Made by a program: the position numbers and the translations under genes. Below the pieces are notes generated by a model. It saw only the letters and a program-made list of their open reading frames with translations. It had not been told where the DNA came from and searched no databases. DNA of 64,000 nt from Pseudonocardiaceae bacterium (GTDB lineage: Bacteria; Actinomycetota; Actinomycetes; Mycobacteriales; Pseudonocardiaceae), in NCBI GenBank assembly GCA_009377865.1, contig WHTH01000015.1, positions 1 through 64,000 of the forward strand. The letters are read 5' to 3'. Shown here piece after piece: positions 1 through 9,246 of this stretch (the stretch's first letter is position 1; each line of letters starts with the position of its first letter).

Positions 1-66
1 ATCACCGTGCTGCGCGGCGCGATCACCGGCCAACCCTGGATGCCAGCACTACTCGCACCCACCTGA
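1..66 (+). CDS. C-terminal tail of an unidentified gene cut by the window edge
   Basis: Frame 1 is open from the first base and ends at a TGA at 64-66, giving a 21-residue tail ending in PALLAPT. It is too short to assign to a family. It could equally be a chance open stretch, because the next recognisable gene only begins at 237. No terminator hairpin was seen after it. Confidence 0.3.
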   Translation: MTVLRGAITGQPWMPALLAPT

Positions 67-236
67 CCCTCGGGACCTACCGGAAGCCCACCGCCGACCG
101 GCGACAACGTCATGCGCTGATCAGGGGCTGAATGTTTACGAACGGGCACTTTCGGCGGCGTCCCGGCCGTGGCTAAATGGCGGGCAAGCGAAGCACCGCG
201 GCGTGGGTCTGATAATGCGGAAATCCGGGGAGGCGA

Positions 237-2930
237 ATGGACGCGCAGTACGAGGCCTTCTGCTTCGTCGACCCGGATTTCTACGACGTGCCCGGCGGCC
301 ACAACATCGCCGACAGCGGCTGTTTCGACATCGTCGGCAAGCCGACGCCCGGTGGCTGGACGAGAAATCAGCTCGGAATCTGGCTGGTGCTGCGACCGGA
401 AGGTGTCACGCTGCCCGAGCAAGGCTGGAAGGTGCACGTCGCGGCGTGCCCGGGCAACGCCGCGGAGGTGCTGGACCGGGTCTGGGCCTACTGCGTCGGC
501 AACCTCGTCGCATTCAAGTACCTGTGGAGCCCTACCGTCCTCACGACGGCGCCCAGGAACCACTCCTCAGCCGCAACTCGAAGTACGCCGGGCGGGAAGC
601 CAGCGGCAAGTTCGTCACCATCTACCCCCGCAACGAGCGGGAATTGCAACAGATCTGCGATGAACTCGGCGCCGAGCTGAGCGGCCAGGCCGGGCACTAT
701 GTGCTCAGCGACCTGCGGTGGGGGAGTGGTCCACTGTACGTCCGCTACGGCGGTTTCACCGACCGGCTCTGCGCTACCCCCACCGGGGAACTGGTGCCTG
801 CGATCGCCCGGCCCGACGGGACGTTGGAACCGGATGCCCGACGACCGGTCTTCGCTCCACCGGAGTGGGTCGAACTCCCGGATTTTCTGCGCCCGCACCT
901 CACCGCGCGCACCGGTCCGTCCCCCCGCGCGATGCCCTACCGGATCGTCCGCGCGCTGCACTTCTCCAACGGTGGCGGGGTGTACCTGGCGCACGGTCCC
1001 GGCACGGCGGAAAACGACGACCCCGCCGTGGTGTTGAAGGAAGCCAGACCGCATGCGGGGCTGGACCGCCACGCGGTCGACGCCGTCACGCGCCTCGCCC
1101 GCGAGGCGAATCTGCTGGGCCGGCTCGCAGGTATCGACGGGGTGCCGCAGCTGCTGAGCCGCTTCACGGTCTGGGAGCATCACTTCATCGCCATGGAGCA
1201 CGTCGAGGGACGGCCGTTGGGGCAGTGGATGGCCCGGCATTACCCGCTGAGCCGGTCCGGCGACGACCCAAGCAGGCTCGCGGACTACACCCGGCGCGCG
1301 CTCACGCTGCTGCACCGGCTCGAGCTACTGCTCGAGCGGATCCATGAACGCGGCGTAGTCCACGGCGACCTGCACCCGCGCAACATCCTCGTCGATGAGG
1401 ACGAGCAGGTGTCACTGGTGGACTTCGAGCTCGCCTGGGATGTCGAGCGGCCGGTGGCTCCGGGGCCTCGGCGCTCCCGGCTTCACCGCTCCGGCTGATC
1501 GAACCGGCCGGCAGGTCGACCGTTACGGCCTCGCCGCGTTGCGACTGTTCCTGTTCCTACCGCTCAACGCGATCCTCGCGATGGAGCCGGCCAAGGCGGC
1601 CCAGTATCTCGCTGCCATCGAACACCGCTTTCCGCTGCCTGCGGGGTATACCGACGCGGTGCGTCGCGAGCTGAGCAGCGCCGGTGACGGAGCTGCTGCA
1701 ACGCCACCCCAGCACGACACGGCCAGCCCCGGACCGCCTGGCGGCGCGCTTGTGGCCCGGATCGGTACGGACTGGGCCGGTGCCCGCGACTCGCTCGTCG
1801 AGGCCGTGCTGCTCAGCGCAACCCCAGCCCGCGTTGACCGGCTGTTCCCCGGCGACGTCGCGCAATTCGCGTCCGGTGCAACGAACCTGGCGCACGGGGC
1901 GGCCGGGGTGCTGCACGTGCTGGACGCGGTGGGAGCCGGACGGTTCGCCGACCACGAGCAGTGGCTGCTCGGAGCCGTCACCAGCAGCCCACCCCGCCGG
2001 CCAGGCCTCTACGACGGATCGGCCGGGGTGGCCTGGCTGCTGCAGCGGTTCGGCCACCACGAGGTGGCCACCGCCGAGCTGGACCGGCTACTCGACTCAT
2101 TGCCCCGGGTGCACGACACAAGCCTGTTCGGAGGGCTGGCCGGCATCGGGACCGCGCTGCTGGAGCTGGCCGCGCTACGCGGACAACCGCAGCTGGCCGA
2201 GGCGGCGGCGACAGTGGGCATGCGGGTTGCCGCCACGCTGGACGTCAAGGCCCGCGAGAACACAGCGGCGACGCGGACCCGGGCAGGGTTGCTGCGCGGA
2301 TGGTCCGGACCGGCGATGCTGTTCCTGGAGCTGCATCAGCACACCGGCGACGCGAGGTGGGCCGAGCGCGCCGAGCAGGCGGTTGTCCGCGACCTCAACG
2401 GCTGCGTGACGACGCCTGATGCGACGTTGCAAGTCAGCGATGGTGATCTGCGAACCCTGCCGTACCTGGATGTGGGTAGCGCCGGCATCGCCCTCGCGCT
2501 GGCCCGGCTCGCCACGGTGCGGCCCCATGCCGTTGCCGTTGCCGTCGCGTCGTTGCCTGCGCTGCTGCGGGCATGCGAGGCGGAGTTCGTCGTGCAGCCG
2601 GGGCTGTTCGCGGGCCGGGCCGGGCTGGTCGCCGCGCTGGCCGCCGTGCGCCGCATCGCCACCGGACCGGCAGCTGACCCGGAGCAGCGAATAACGCGTG
2701 CACTTGACCGGCACCTGGACCGGTTCGACTGGCACGCGCTGCGTTACCGGGGGCAGCTGGCGTTTCCCGGCAACCAGTTGCTGCGGCTGTCGATGGACCT
2801 GGCGACCGGCAGCGCCGGCGTGCTGCTCGCCGCGTCCACCGCCCTCGACGACCACCTGCCCATACCGCTGCTGCCCGGGGTGCTGCCGCACCCGGCGCGG
2901 GCCGCCGACCCGATGGCGGCGGTCCCCTGA
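237..2930 (+). pseudogene. lanKC: Class III lanthipeptide synthetase LanKC (RamC/AmfT-like), two compensating frameshifts
   Basis: LanKC enzymes phosphorylate Ser/Thr of a precursor peptide, eliminate phosphate and cyclise Cys onto the dehydro residues. Joined across frames, about 898 codons show a lyase-like N-terminus (to about residue 200, with NSKYAGREASGKF and FVTIYP), a kinase region (catalytic loop HGDLHPRN near residue 375, DFE near 395) and a LanC-like cyclase domain (about 520-890) with no obvious zinc-ligand set, as in class III enzymes. The frame changes near 530-560, where the sequence also looks longer than expected, and changes back near 1465 in a run reading cggggcctcgg. The two shifts cancel, so the C-terminus returns to the original frame. 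The start ATG at 237 follows GGGGAGG. Precursor and transporter genes follow in ram/amf order. Either the enzyme is dead or the indels are sequencing errors. Confidence 0.85.
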
Positions 2931-2988
2931 ACGTCCGGTGCCCTATCACCGGCCGGTGCAACGAGTCTCCCGACGAGAGAGGTGTCCG

Positions 2989-3099
2989 ATGTCCGAAGTA
3001 CTGGAGTTGCAGGCAATGGAGACGATCGACGCGGCGCCGTCGCACGGCCGCGACTGCGACGGCGACGACCAGAGCGGTCTGAGCCTGCTGCTCTGCTGA
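2989..3099 (+). CDS. Class III lanthipeptide (SapB-like) precursor peptide, 36 aa
   Basis: This small gene encodes a 36-residue peptide: a leader containing VLELQAMET, which matches the conserved ILQ-type recognition helix of class III leaders, and a core ending SGLSLLLC at the stop codon. Ser29, Ser32 and Cys36 make one S-x2-S-x3-C motif, the pattern used for a labionin or lanthionine ring. SapB has two such rings, the first reading SRASLLLC; here translation stops directly after the first ring. An additional Cys23 lies in the leader/core junction. A GAGAGG ribosome site lies about 7 nt upstream. It sits between the LanKC gene and two ABC transporters, as ramS/amfS does. Confidence 0.85.
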   Translation: MSEVLELQAMETIDAAPSHGRDCDGDDQSGLSLLLC

Positions 3100-3118
3100 G
3101 GTTCCGCCGCGTGAACAC

Positions 3119-3145
3119 GGCGGTGGCGCGCCAAGCGCCACCGCC
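3119..3145 (+). terminator. Hairpin between lanthipeptide precursor and transporter genes
   Basis: A perfect 11-bp inverted repeat (3119-3129 GGCGGTGGCGC, 3135-3145 GCGCCACCGCC) encloses a 5-nt loop, 19 nt after the precursor stop and about 36 nt before the transporter start. It has no U-tract. By analogy with other RiPP operons it may stabilise the precursor mRNA or attenuate transcription into the transporters; that role is inferred. Confidence 0.7.
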
Positions 3146-3181
3146 CGCACGTGGCACCGAGCGAGGCGGGAGGGCCGGCCG

Positions 3182-4917
3182 ATGACGTCGACACCGGCGC
3201 ACCGCCTGCTGCTGTCCAGCGCCACCCGCGCACCGGCGTGGCTCGTCACTGCGGTGGTCGCCGCGGCTTGCGGTGTGGTGGGTGCGCTGCTGCTCCCTGC
3301 GGCGTTGGCTGCTGCGGTGGACACCGCGATTGCTGCGGCCCGGCGACCGGAGGCCGGCCCGGGCGCGGCGGATCTCGTCCTCACCCGGGCGACGGTCTGG
3401 CTGCTCGCGCTCGCCCTCACCGTCGCCGTCGCCAACGCGCTCTCCGAGCTGGCGGCCGGATGTGCCGTGGCTACCGGCACGGCCTGGCTGCGCCACCGGC
3501 TAGCCCGTCACCAGTTGCAGCCGGTGCTGCCCGTCCGACGGGGCGACCCCGGTGACGCCGTCAGTCGACTGGTGGGCGATGCGGCGCAGGCCGGTGCGGC
3601 ACCCACCATCGTCATCTCGCTCACCTCAGCCGCGATCATGTCGGTCGGTGCGCTGATCTGGCTGGCGATGCTGGGATGGCAGCTCGCCGTGGCGTTCCTG
3701 GTGGGTGTCCCGGTGGCGGTGCTGCTGGCCCGCCGCTTCCTGCACCAGACGGCCGGGCACGCGTTGCACTACCAGCGAAGCGCCGGGCAGCTGTCGGGGC
3801 TGCTGACCGATGCCGCCGCGGGGCTTCGCACGATCGCCGCCTGCAACAGTGCCGATCGGGAGACTTCGCGGGTGCTCGCCCCGCTGCCGCAGCTGGCGAT
3901 GGCGGGGCGGGCGCTGTGGCGGTCGCAGTCCGGCCTCGCTTGGCGGGCGGGTCTGGTCATCCCGGCGGTCGAGCTCGGGGTGCTCGCCGCCGCCGGCGAT
4001 CGGCTGGCACGTGGCGAGCTCACCGTCGGACAGCTGCTGGCGGCCGCGGCATACGCGGCTCTCGGGCTGAGCTTCCTGCAGCAGGCCGGGCTGCTGATGC
4101 GACTGTCCAGCGCGGCGGCGTGTGCCCGGCGGCTGTGCGAGGCGATGAGCGACGCGCCGTGCGAGCCGGGGTGGCACCGGCTGTCGCCGGGTCCCGGGCG
4201 GCTGGAGTTGCGCGAGGTCAGCCTTTCCGCCGACGTAGCTGGTGGTGAACCCGTCGCGCTGCTGCGCGACGTGACACTGACGGTGCCCGCCGGTGCCACC
4301 GTCGCGGTGGTGGGGCTGTCGGGATCGGGCAAGTCGGCGCTGGCCGAGGTGGCAGGCGGGCTCCGGGTTCCCGATACCGGGGAGGTGCTGCTCGACGGCT
4401 GGTCACTGGCCGGGATCGACCCCGACGAGCTGATCGAGGCCGTCGGCTACGCGCCCGCCCGCCCCGCGCTGCACGGCGCCACCGTCGCTGGGTCGCTGTG
4501 CTACGGCGACCTCGTGACGTACTCCCAGATCACCGCTGCCGCTCGCACCGCCCAAGTGCACGAGCCGATCAGCCGGCTGCCGGAGGGTTACCGCACCCCG
4601 CTCGCGCAGCTGGCGGTGGCCGGTGGCGAGTTGCAACGTCTCGGGCTGGCGCGGGCGCTGCTGCACCGCCCCGCCTGCTGGTCCTCGACGATGCCACCTC
4701 CAGTCTGGACACCGTCACCGAAGCGCGGCTGGCCAGCACCGTGGCGACCGCGCTGCCCCGCACCACCCGGCTCATCGTCACCCACCGGCGCGCCACTGCC
4801 GCCCGTGCCGACCTGGTGGTGTGGCTGTGTGACGGCGCGGTAGCAGCGGCGGGCCCGCACCGAGCGTTGCTCGAGATGCCCGGCTACCGCGCCATGTTCG
4901 CCGTGGGTGCGACGTGA
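3182..4917 (+). pseudogene. Lanthipeptide ABC exporter 1 (RamA/AmfB-like), one frameshift
   Basis: A fused membrane-plus-ATPase half-transporter, about 578 codons. The first 300 residues are a six-helix exporter domain and the rest an ATP-binding domain. Walker A (GLSGSGKS, near residue 380) is present. The signature is degenerate (VAGGELQR in place of LSGGQ). The frame breaks near 4670 in a C-rich run: the protein continues one frame over with a good Walker B (LLVLDDATSSLD), H-loop (VTHRR) and a natural C-terminus ending at 4917. A single missing base explains it, so this may be a functional gene with a sequencing error. The stop overlaps the next transporter start by 4 bp (GTGA). By context it would export the processed lanthipeptide with its partner. 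Confidence 0.8.
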
Positions 4918-5968
4918 GTGGGTGGCGGCTGTACGTCATAGCGGTGCTCGCGCAGCGCCGCGGGCTGACAGTGCTGGCACTGTGCTCGCTGGCCGAGGCG
5001 GCCCCCGCCTTCCTCGGCCCGCGGCTACTCGGGCGGGCCATCGACGAGGGGTTCATGGCGGGCCGGTGGGCGGTGGGACTCGGCTGGTTGGCTGCCTTCG
5101 GAGCTGCCGCCCTGGTCGGCGCGGCCGGCGCCGGTGGCTGCTTCGCTGCGCTCGCGCACGTCGTCGAGCCGGTCCGTGACGCACTGGTCAGCGCGATGGT
5201 GGCCGGAGTACTGCACCGCGGTGCCGCCGATCCGGAGCGCGCCGGCTCACCCGCCGCGGCCGTCGCCGGAATCACCCGCCACGTCGAGATCGTCCGTGAC
5301 GTCACCGCTGGGTTGCTGGTGCAGGGGCGTTCGTTCGTCGTCGTCACACTGGCGGCGCTGGCCGGGATGGCGACCCTGGCGCCCGAGCTGGCGCTGCTTG
5401 TCGCCGCCCCGTTGCTGGCGACGCTGCTGCTGTTCGGACTGCTGCTGCGGTCGCTGGTGCGGCGGCAACGCAGCGTGGTGCTCGCTGACAAGGACATCGC
5501 AGTGACGGCCGAGCGGATGTGCCGCGGGCTGCGCCCAGCGGCGCCGGTAAGTCCACGCTCGCGAGCCTGCTGACGGGCGTGACGACGCCACAGCGGGGCA
5601 CGGTGACGCTGGGCGGAGTCACCGTCGGGCGGGTCCGCACCGGTACGCTGCCGCTGCTCGCGTTGATCCCGCAGCAGGCCTACGTGTTCACGGGCACGCT
5701 GCGGGAGAATCTGACCTACCTGCAGCCGGCCGCCACCGACGGCTAGCTGCACGTCGCCGCTGAGTCGCTGGGAGCCACGACGCTGCTCTGGGGACTCGAT
5801 GCCCCGGTGGGGGAGCTGTCTGCGGGGCAGCGGCAGCTCGTGGCGCTGATCCGGGTCTACCTTTCCGATGCCGAGGTCGTGGTGCTGGACGAGGCGACCT
5901 GCCACCTCGACGCTGCAGCACGGGGGGGGGGGGAGCGCGGTCGGGTGCGAACCCGGGTGGCGCGGTAA
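4914..5968 (+). pseudogene. Lanthipeptide ABC exporter 2 (RamB/AmfA-like), multiply broken
   Basis: Second half-transporter of the ram-like operon. About 200 residues of membrane domain read well from the GTG at 4914. Near 5515-5540 the sequence jumps in another frame straight to Walker A (PSGAGKST), so over 100 residues of the membrane-to-ATPase linker appear deleted. The ATPase part continues (IPQQAYVFTGTLREN) to an in-frame TAG at 5744-5746. It then reads on in the same frame with the signature LSAGQRQ and Walker B VVVLDEAT, and loses the H-loop region at a run of twelve G. An in-frame stop lies at 5966. Three separate lesions make this a convincing pseudogene even if some of the indels are errors. 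Confidence 0.85.
5922..5933. repeat. Twelve-base G homopolymer
   Basis: A run of 12 G lies inside the damaged ATPase domain of exporter 2, directly after Walker B. Such a tract is prone to polymerase slippage and to sequencing or assembly error, and the downstream homology is lost here. Confidence 0.95.
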
Positions 5969-5997
5969 CACTTTCAGGTGAAATTTGATACGTCAAT

Positions 5998-6195
5998 GTG
6001 GGCACTGACATGGCGGTGTTCGTGGTGCTGCTGGTGCTGCACGTGTCCGGCTGGGTCGTGCTGATCACGGTGACCGTGGTCGCTCTACGGCGGCGCCGGG
6101 CGCGGTCACGCGCTCGGACGCCCGCGGCTGCCGGGTGCCCCGACCACCCGCGCTCGCGTGGCGACACCGCCACAAGTGCCGTCAGCGGCCCGTGA
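5998..6195 (+). CDS. Possible small single-pass membrane protein
   Basis: A 65-codon frame starts with GTG at 5998, or ATG at 6010. It encodes one hydrophobic helix of about 24 residues (VFVVLLVLHVSGWVVLITVT) followed by an Arg-rich, positive-inside segment. No ribosome site stands out, and the last 25 residues look like low-complexity coding noise. It may be a real small membrane protein or a chance frame after the decayed transporter. Confidence 0.35.
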   Translation: MGTDMAVFVVLLVLHVSGWVVLITVTVVALRRRRARSRARTPAAAGCPDHPRSRGDTATSAVSGP

Positions 6196-6224
6196 GCCGG
6201 TGCGTGCCTTGTGACGCCGCACCA

Positions 6225-6923
6225 TCACAACTGTTCGCGGACACCTGCCTCGTGCTCGACGCCGGCGACCTGCTCGGCAGGCGTCCCCCGCAACGCCTCC
6301 CGTCCCATGCCGACACGGAGCACGGGCAGCACGGTCTTGCGCCGGACGTCCTCCAGCCCCAACGCAAGCGCGGCGTAGAGCGCGAGCGCCAGCAACGCGA
6401 GCCCCATGATGCCCGCCATGGCCTCCACCGCCGGGGCACCGCTGAGCTGGTGGATACCGGTGAGGATGAACCGCACCGAGGCGGTGAACAGCACGAGCGC
6501 TGGTACTACCTTGCCGAACGACGCGGCCAGCGCAGGGATCACCAGCGCGATCCCTGCGAAGATCAGCAGTACGCCGAGCGCCCCGCTGGTCGAGCCCGGC
6601 GGTGTCAGCAGCATGACCGCTCCCGCTGTGAGCCAGCTCGCCGCCAGCACCCCCATGCCGGTTGCCGCGACGATATCCCGGGCGAGGAATCCGAAGATCG
6701 ACGCGAGCAGCTGCAGCGGAAACCCGAAGAGCATCAGCGCGAGCGCGACGGCGGTGGATTCGCCCGGCCCGTACCAGCCGAGCTGCAGGCCGCTGAGCAC
6801 GAGCGTCGCTCCACCGAGCGCCAGGAAACCCAGTGCCAGCGGCGAGGTGATCGGCCGCAGCACGATCCGCGTCATCGACTCCGTTGTGGTCGCCGTCTCC
6901 GCGGCGACTCCGCGGTCCGCCAT
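6225..6923 (-). CDS. GPR1/FUN34/YaaH-like six-helix membrane protein
   Basis: A 232-residue protein with six predicted membrane helices. The opening TSPLALGFLALGGATLVLSGLQLGW and the pattern of small residues in the helices resemble the GPR1/FUN34/YaaH family, whose studied members move acetate, succinate or ammonium. The start at 6923 was chosen because GAAGGTGAT lies about 8 nt upstream and the frame upstream of it is not family-like. The C-terminal 30 residues are charged and cytosolic. Substrate is unknown. It stands alone, with no obvious operon partner. Confidence 0.65.
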   Translation of the reverse strand: MADRGVAAETATTTESMTRIVLRPITSPLALGFLALGGATLVLSGLQLGWYGPGESTAVALALMLFGFPLQLLASIFGFLARDIVAATGMGVLAASWLTAGAVMLLTPPGSTSGALGVLLIFAGIALVIPALAASFGKVVPALVLFTASVRFILTGIHQLSGAPAVEAMAGIMGLALLALALYAALALGLEDVRRKTVLPVLRVGMGREALRGTPAEQVAGVEHEAGVREQL

Positions 6924-7020
6924 GGGTCGATCACCTTCGCTTCCAGGTGTCACTGTATGCGATCGCTCGGCGGACTGCGGCCGGCGCCGAGGATCATCGA
7001 CGCGGTCGCTGCGGCGTCGT

Positions 7021-7359
7021 CTACAGGGAAAGTGCGTTGCGCAGGGCCTGATCCACGCGCCGCATGGTGGGCGGCCGAAGGGCGCCGCGATCACGAGTGA
7101 TCTCGTCGTGGAATACGGCCACGATGTCGTCGCACAACACGCGTCCGGTGAACGGCGCATCGGCCGATTCGAGTTCGACGATGCTGTCAAGGGCCGGTTT
7201 CGGGCTCGTGGTGATCCGGACTGCCAGAAAACTGGTCAGCTTGCGGTTGCGCTGGTTGTTCGAGATCACGAGGTAGTACTTCTCGGGGAGATCTTCGAGT
7301 AGTGCTCCGTAGACGCGGCCTCGAACGATCGGCGAGCTTCTGGCGGGCGAGTTGGTCAC
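7021..7359 (-). CDS. MazF/PemK-type mRNA interferase toxin
   Basis: A 112-residue protein with the family's N-terminal strand pattern: IVRGRVYGALL, then KYYLVISNNQRN and FLAVRITTSPK, with SIVEL further on. Family members cut mRNA or tRNA when freed from their antitoxin. Length is typical. Its ATG overlaps the stop of the upstream antitoxin gene by 4 bp (ATGA), so the two are translationally coupled with the antitoxin first. Cleavage specificity cannot be read from sequence. Confidence 0.8.
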   Translation of the reverse strand: MTNSPARSSPIVRGRVYGALLEDLPEKYYLVISNNQRNRKLTSFLAVRITTSPKPALDSIVELESADAPFTGRVLCDDIVAVFHDEITRDRGALRPPTMRRVDQALRNALSL

Positions 7360-7655
7360 GTCTCATCGCGCCAGGCATCGAGTTGCCGGCGCCGAGTAGT
7401 GCGCACTTCCCGCTCGCCCTCCGCTGTCTGCTGGGCTGCCAGGGCCTCGTAGCCCGACTCCCGAGCATGTTCGCGGACGGCCTCGATGCCCACCGAGAGC
7501 AGAGCGTGGAGCAGCGCCGCTTTCGACGTGCCGACATCGGGGACGAGGTCATCGAGTGCGGTGCGTTCCAGAGTTCCCTGTTGCGTCAGGCGGTCCAGCA
7601 ACATGGCCTCAGTCGAGGTCACGGGCACGCTCTCGCGCCGTACAGGTGCAGACAT
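7356..7655 (-). CDS. Antitoxin partner of the MazF-like toxin
   Basis: A 99-residue helical protein, rich in Ala, Leu, Glu and Arg, directly before and overlapping the toxin gene. Its N-terminal half probably binds DNA (TSKAALLHALLSVGIEAVREHA) and its charged C-terminal half probably wraps the toxin, as in other MazEF-type pairs. The family was not identified from sequence alone; the assignment rests mainly on gene order and overlap. A -10-like hexamer lies only 7 nt before the ATG, which suggests a leaderless transcript. Confidence 0.7.
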   Translation of the reverse strand: MSAPVRRESVPVTSTEAMLLDRLTQQGTLERTALDDLVPDVGTSKAALLHALLSVGIEAVREHARESGYEALAAQQTAEGEREVRTTRRRQLDAWRDET

Positions 7656-7670
7656 GGCACAAATTATGCC
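7656..7670 (-). promoter_or_regulatory. Leaderless promoter and candidate operator of the toxin-antitoxin pair
   Basis: On the minus strand the 15 bases before the antitoxin ATG read GGCATAATTTGTGCC. CATAAT (7663-7668) fits a -10 box and would place the start of transcription at or next to the ATG. The same bases form an imperfect palindrome with GGCA...TGCC ends, a plausible autoregulatory operator. Confidence 0.45.
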
Positions 7671-7701
7671 TCAGACTTCCGCAGCGCGCTATGCAGCATT
7701 G

Positions 7702-8559
7702 TCAGTCGTCGCGGGAGCGTTCGAGGTCGTCGACTCGCTGTTGGGACTGCCTCGCCTGCCGGTCGGCGGCTTCGTGATTGCGGCGGGCGGCGGCGCGCTC
7801 GTCCGCGGCCTCGCCGGCGGCGTGCTCGGCAGCCGCCAGTTCGGCACGACGCTCGGTCACCGTCTGGTTGGCTGCGTCCTCGTTTCGCTCGGCTCGGCTG
7901 AGCGAATCCGCGGCGTCGCGCAGCGAAGCCTCGGCATCGGAAGCCGCTCGGCGCGCGGCGTCGAGGTCGCGCCGCAGCTGGTCGCGCTGCTTTTGGTCGC
8001 GCTGGCGGGTGCGAGGTTCACTGCCACGCTGCTGGACGCCAGGGTCACTGCCATGCTGCTGACTGCCGCCTCCGGAAGGCCAACCCCACTCATCGCTCGC
8101 GCCCGGCTGCAGGCCTGAGCTGAGCCGCCCGGCGGCCAGCACCCGGGCGGCATCGGGGTTGCCCAACGCTGCGGTGAAGGTGTCCTCTAACTCGCGGCTG
8201 ACGCTTTCGCTGACTTGACGGCCTGCCGACCGTCCGAGCTGGCGGGCCTGCCCCGCCAGCTCGGCCACCAGCTCGTGACGCTGCCCGGACAGCCGTCGCA
8301 ACGCGTCGCCGTCGAGTTCGGAGTGCGCGCGGCGCAGCGCCTCGCCGAGCTCGACCAGCCCGTTGATCTCGCCCGGTTGTTCGCGTGCGAGCAGGTTGGC
8401 CAGCCACGCCGCCGTCGACGGCTTACGCAGCCGACCGATCTCGGTAGCCAGCTCACGGTCGCCGTCGGCGCGTGCCTGGCGCGCCCGTTCGTCGCGGACC
8501 GCGATGAACTCATCGCGGGGCAGGGCATAGAGCTCATCGGTGACCGTGTCGAGGTCCAT
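7702..8559 (-). CDS. Conserved actinobacterial coiled-coil protein
   Basis: A 285-residue protein starting MDLDTVTDELYALPRDEF. The N-terminal third is a conserved domain seen in many actinobacteria (RKPSTAAWLANLLARE). The middle is a Ser/Gly/Gln-rich linker (about residues 155-185). The last 100 residues are a highly charged coiled coil rich in Ala, Arg, Asp and Glu. There is no signal peptide or membrane helix, so it is likely cytosolic. Function is unknown; the coiled coil suggests self-association or a scaffold role. Confidence 0.8.
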   Translation of the reverse strand: MDLDTVTDELYALPRDEFIAVRDERARQARADGDRELATEIGRLRKPSTAAWLANLLAREQPGEINGLVELGEALRRAHSELDGDALRRLSGQRHELVAELAGQARQLGRSAGRQVSESVSRELEDTFTAALGNPDAARVLAAGRLSSGLQPGASDEWGWPSGGGSQQHGSDPGVQQRGSEPRTRQRDQKQRDQLRRDLDAARRAASDAEASLRDAADSLSRAERNEDAANQTVTERRAELAAAEHAAGEAADERAAARRNHEAADRQARQSQQRVDDLERSRDD

Positions 8560-8616
8560 GCCCCCGGGAGTACCGCATCGAGTACGGGTACGCGAGCTTC
8601 ACCGCTGTCGGTTACT

Positions 8617-8736
8617 TCAGCCTCCGTCCAGCTCTTCGGCGTCTTGGTCGGTCGGTTGGGATTCCTCGGCGGCGGCCTCGTCTTGCGCTTGCTGGTCCAG
8701 ACCGTGAATGAGGGCGGCGTCCAGGGGGTCGGTCAT
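8617..8736 (-). CDS. Small acidic protein of unknown function, 39 aa
   Basis: A short frame beginning MTDPLDAALIHGLDQQ with an excellent ribosome site (GGAGG, 6-7 nt before the ATG). It encodes a 39-residue peptide rich in Asp and Glu, with no Cys and no membrane helix. It lies between the coiled-coil protein and a degraded regulator. The strong ribosome site and clean start argue that it is translated. Function is unknown. Confidence 0.45.
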   Translation of the reverse strand: MTDPLDAALIHGLDQQAQDEAAAEESQPTDQDAEELDGG

Positions 8737-8811
8737 CAAGTGCCTCCGGTCGACGAACTCCGGCGCACTGCCGGTTACCCGACGGTTACCCGAGCCCGTA
8801 GCGACCTCAAA

Positions 8812-9246
8812 CGCTCGCACGTCGAGGGCCTTGTCAGTGCCAGGACCGAGCGTCAGCAGCGGCTCTCCGACGATGACCCTCCGCTGCTGTGGGCGATCAT
8901 CAGTGAGGCCGTGATCCGGCGCATGGTCGATGGGCGCGACGTGATGCAGCGCCAGCTCAAGCAGCTTGCCACCGTCGCGGGTCGGCCGAACGTGACCATT
9001 CAAGTTATGCCCTTCGCCGCCGGCGCACACGCCGCGATGGGCTCCAGCTTCGTGCATCTGCGGCTGGCCGATCCGCCGGACGCCGAGACCGTCTATCTGG
9101 AGGATCTGACCAGCTCCGACTACCTGGACCGTCCGGCCCACGTGGCGAGCAATTACGAGGTGTTCGGCATGCTGACACAGACAGGCCCTGGACCCCGACA
9201 AGTCCGCCGCCATGATCGTCGAACAAGTGAGTGAGGATCTGCTATG
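8812..9246 (+). pseudogene. Remnant of an XRE regulator with DUF5753 C-terminal domain
   Basis: From about HVEGLVSARTERQQRL the plus strand reads as a DUF5753 domain, the C-terminal sensor region of many actinobacterial XRE-family regulators (NVTIQVMPFAAGAHAAMG, then SFVHLRL, YLEDLTSSDYLDRP). The N-terminal helix-turn-helix part is absent; upstream bases are unrelated. Near 9184 a frameshift occurs: the natural ending (LDPDKSAAMIVEQVSEDLL, stop at 9244-9246) is one frame away. Truncation plus frameshift makes it non-functional as a DNA-binding regulator. Its stop overlaps the next start (ATGA). Confidence 0.75.

Noticed and set aside
2989-3099. The peptide as a two-ring SapB precursor with a frameshifted second ring
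   Set aside because: The bases after the stop give no S-x2-S-x3-C pattern in any frame before the hairpin.
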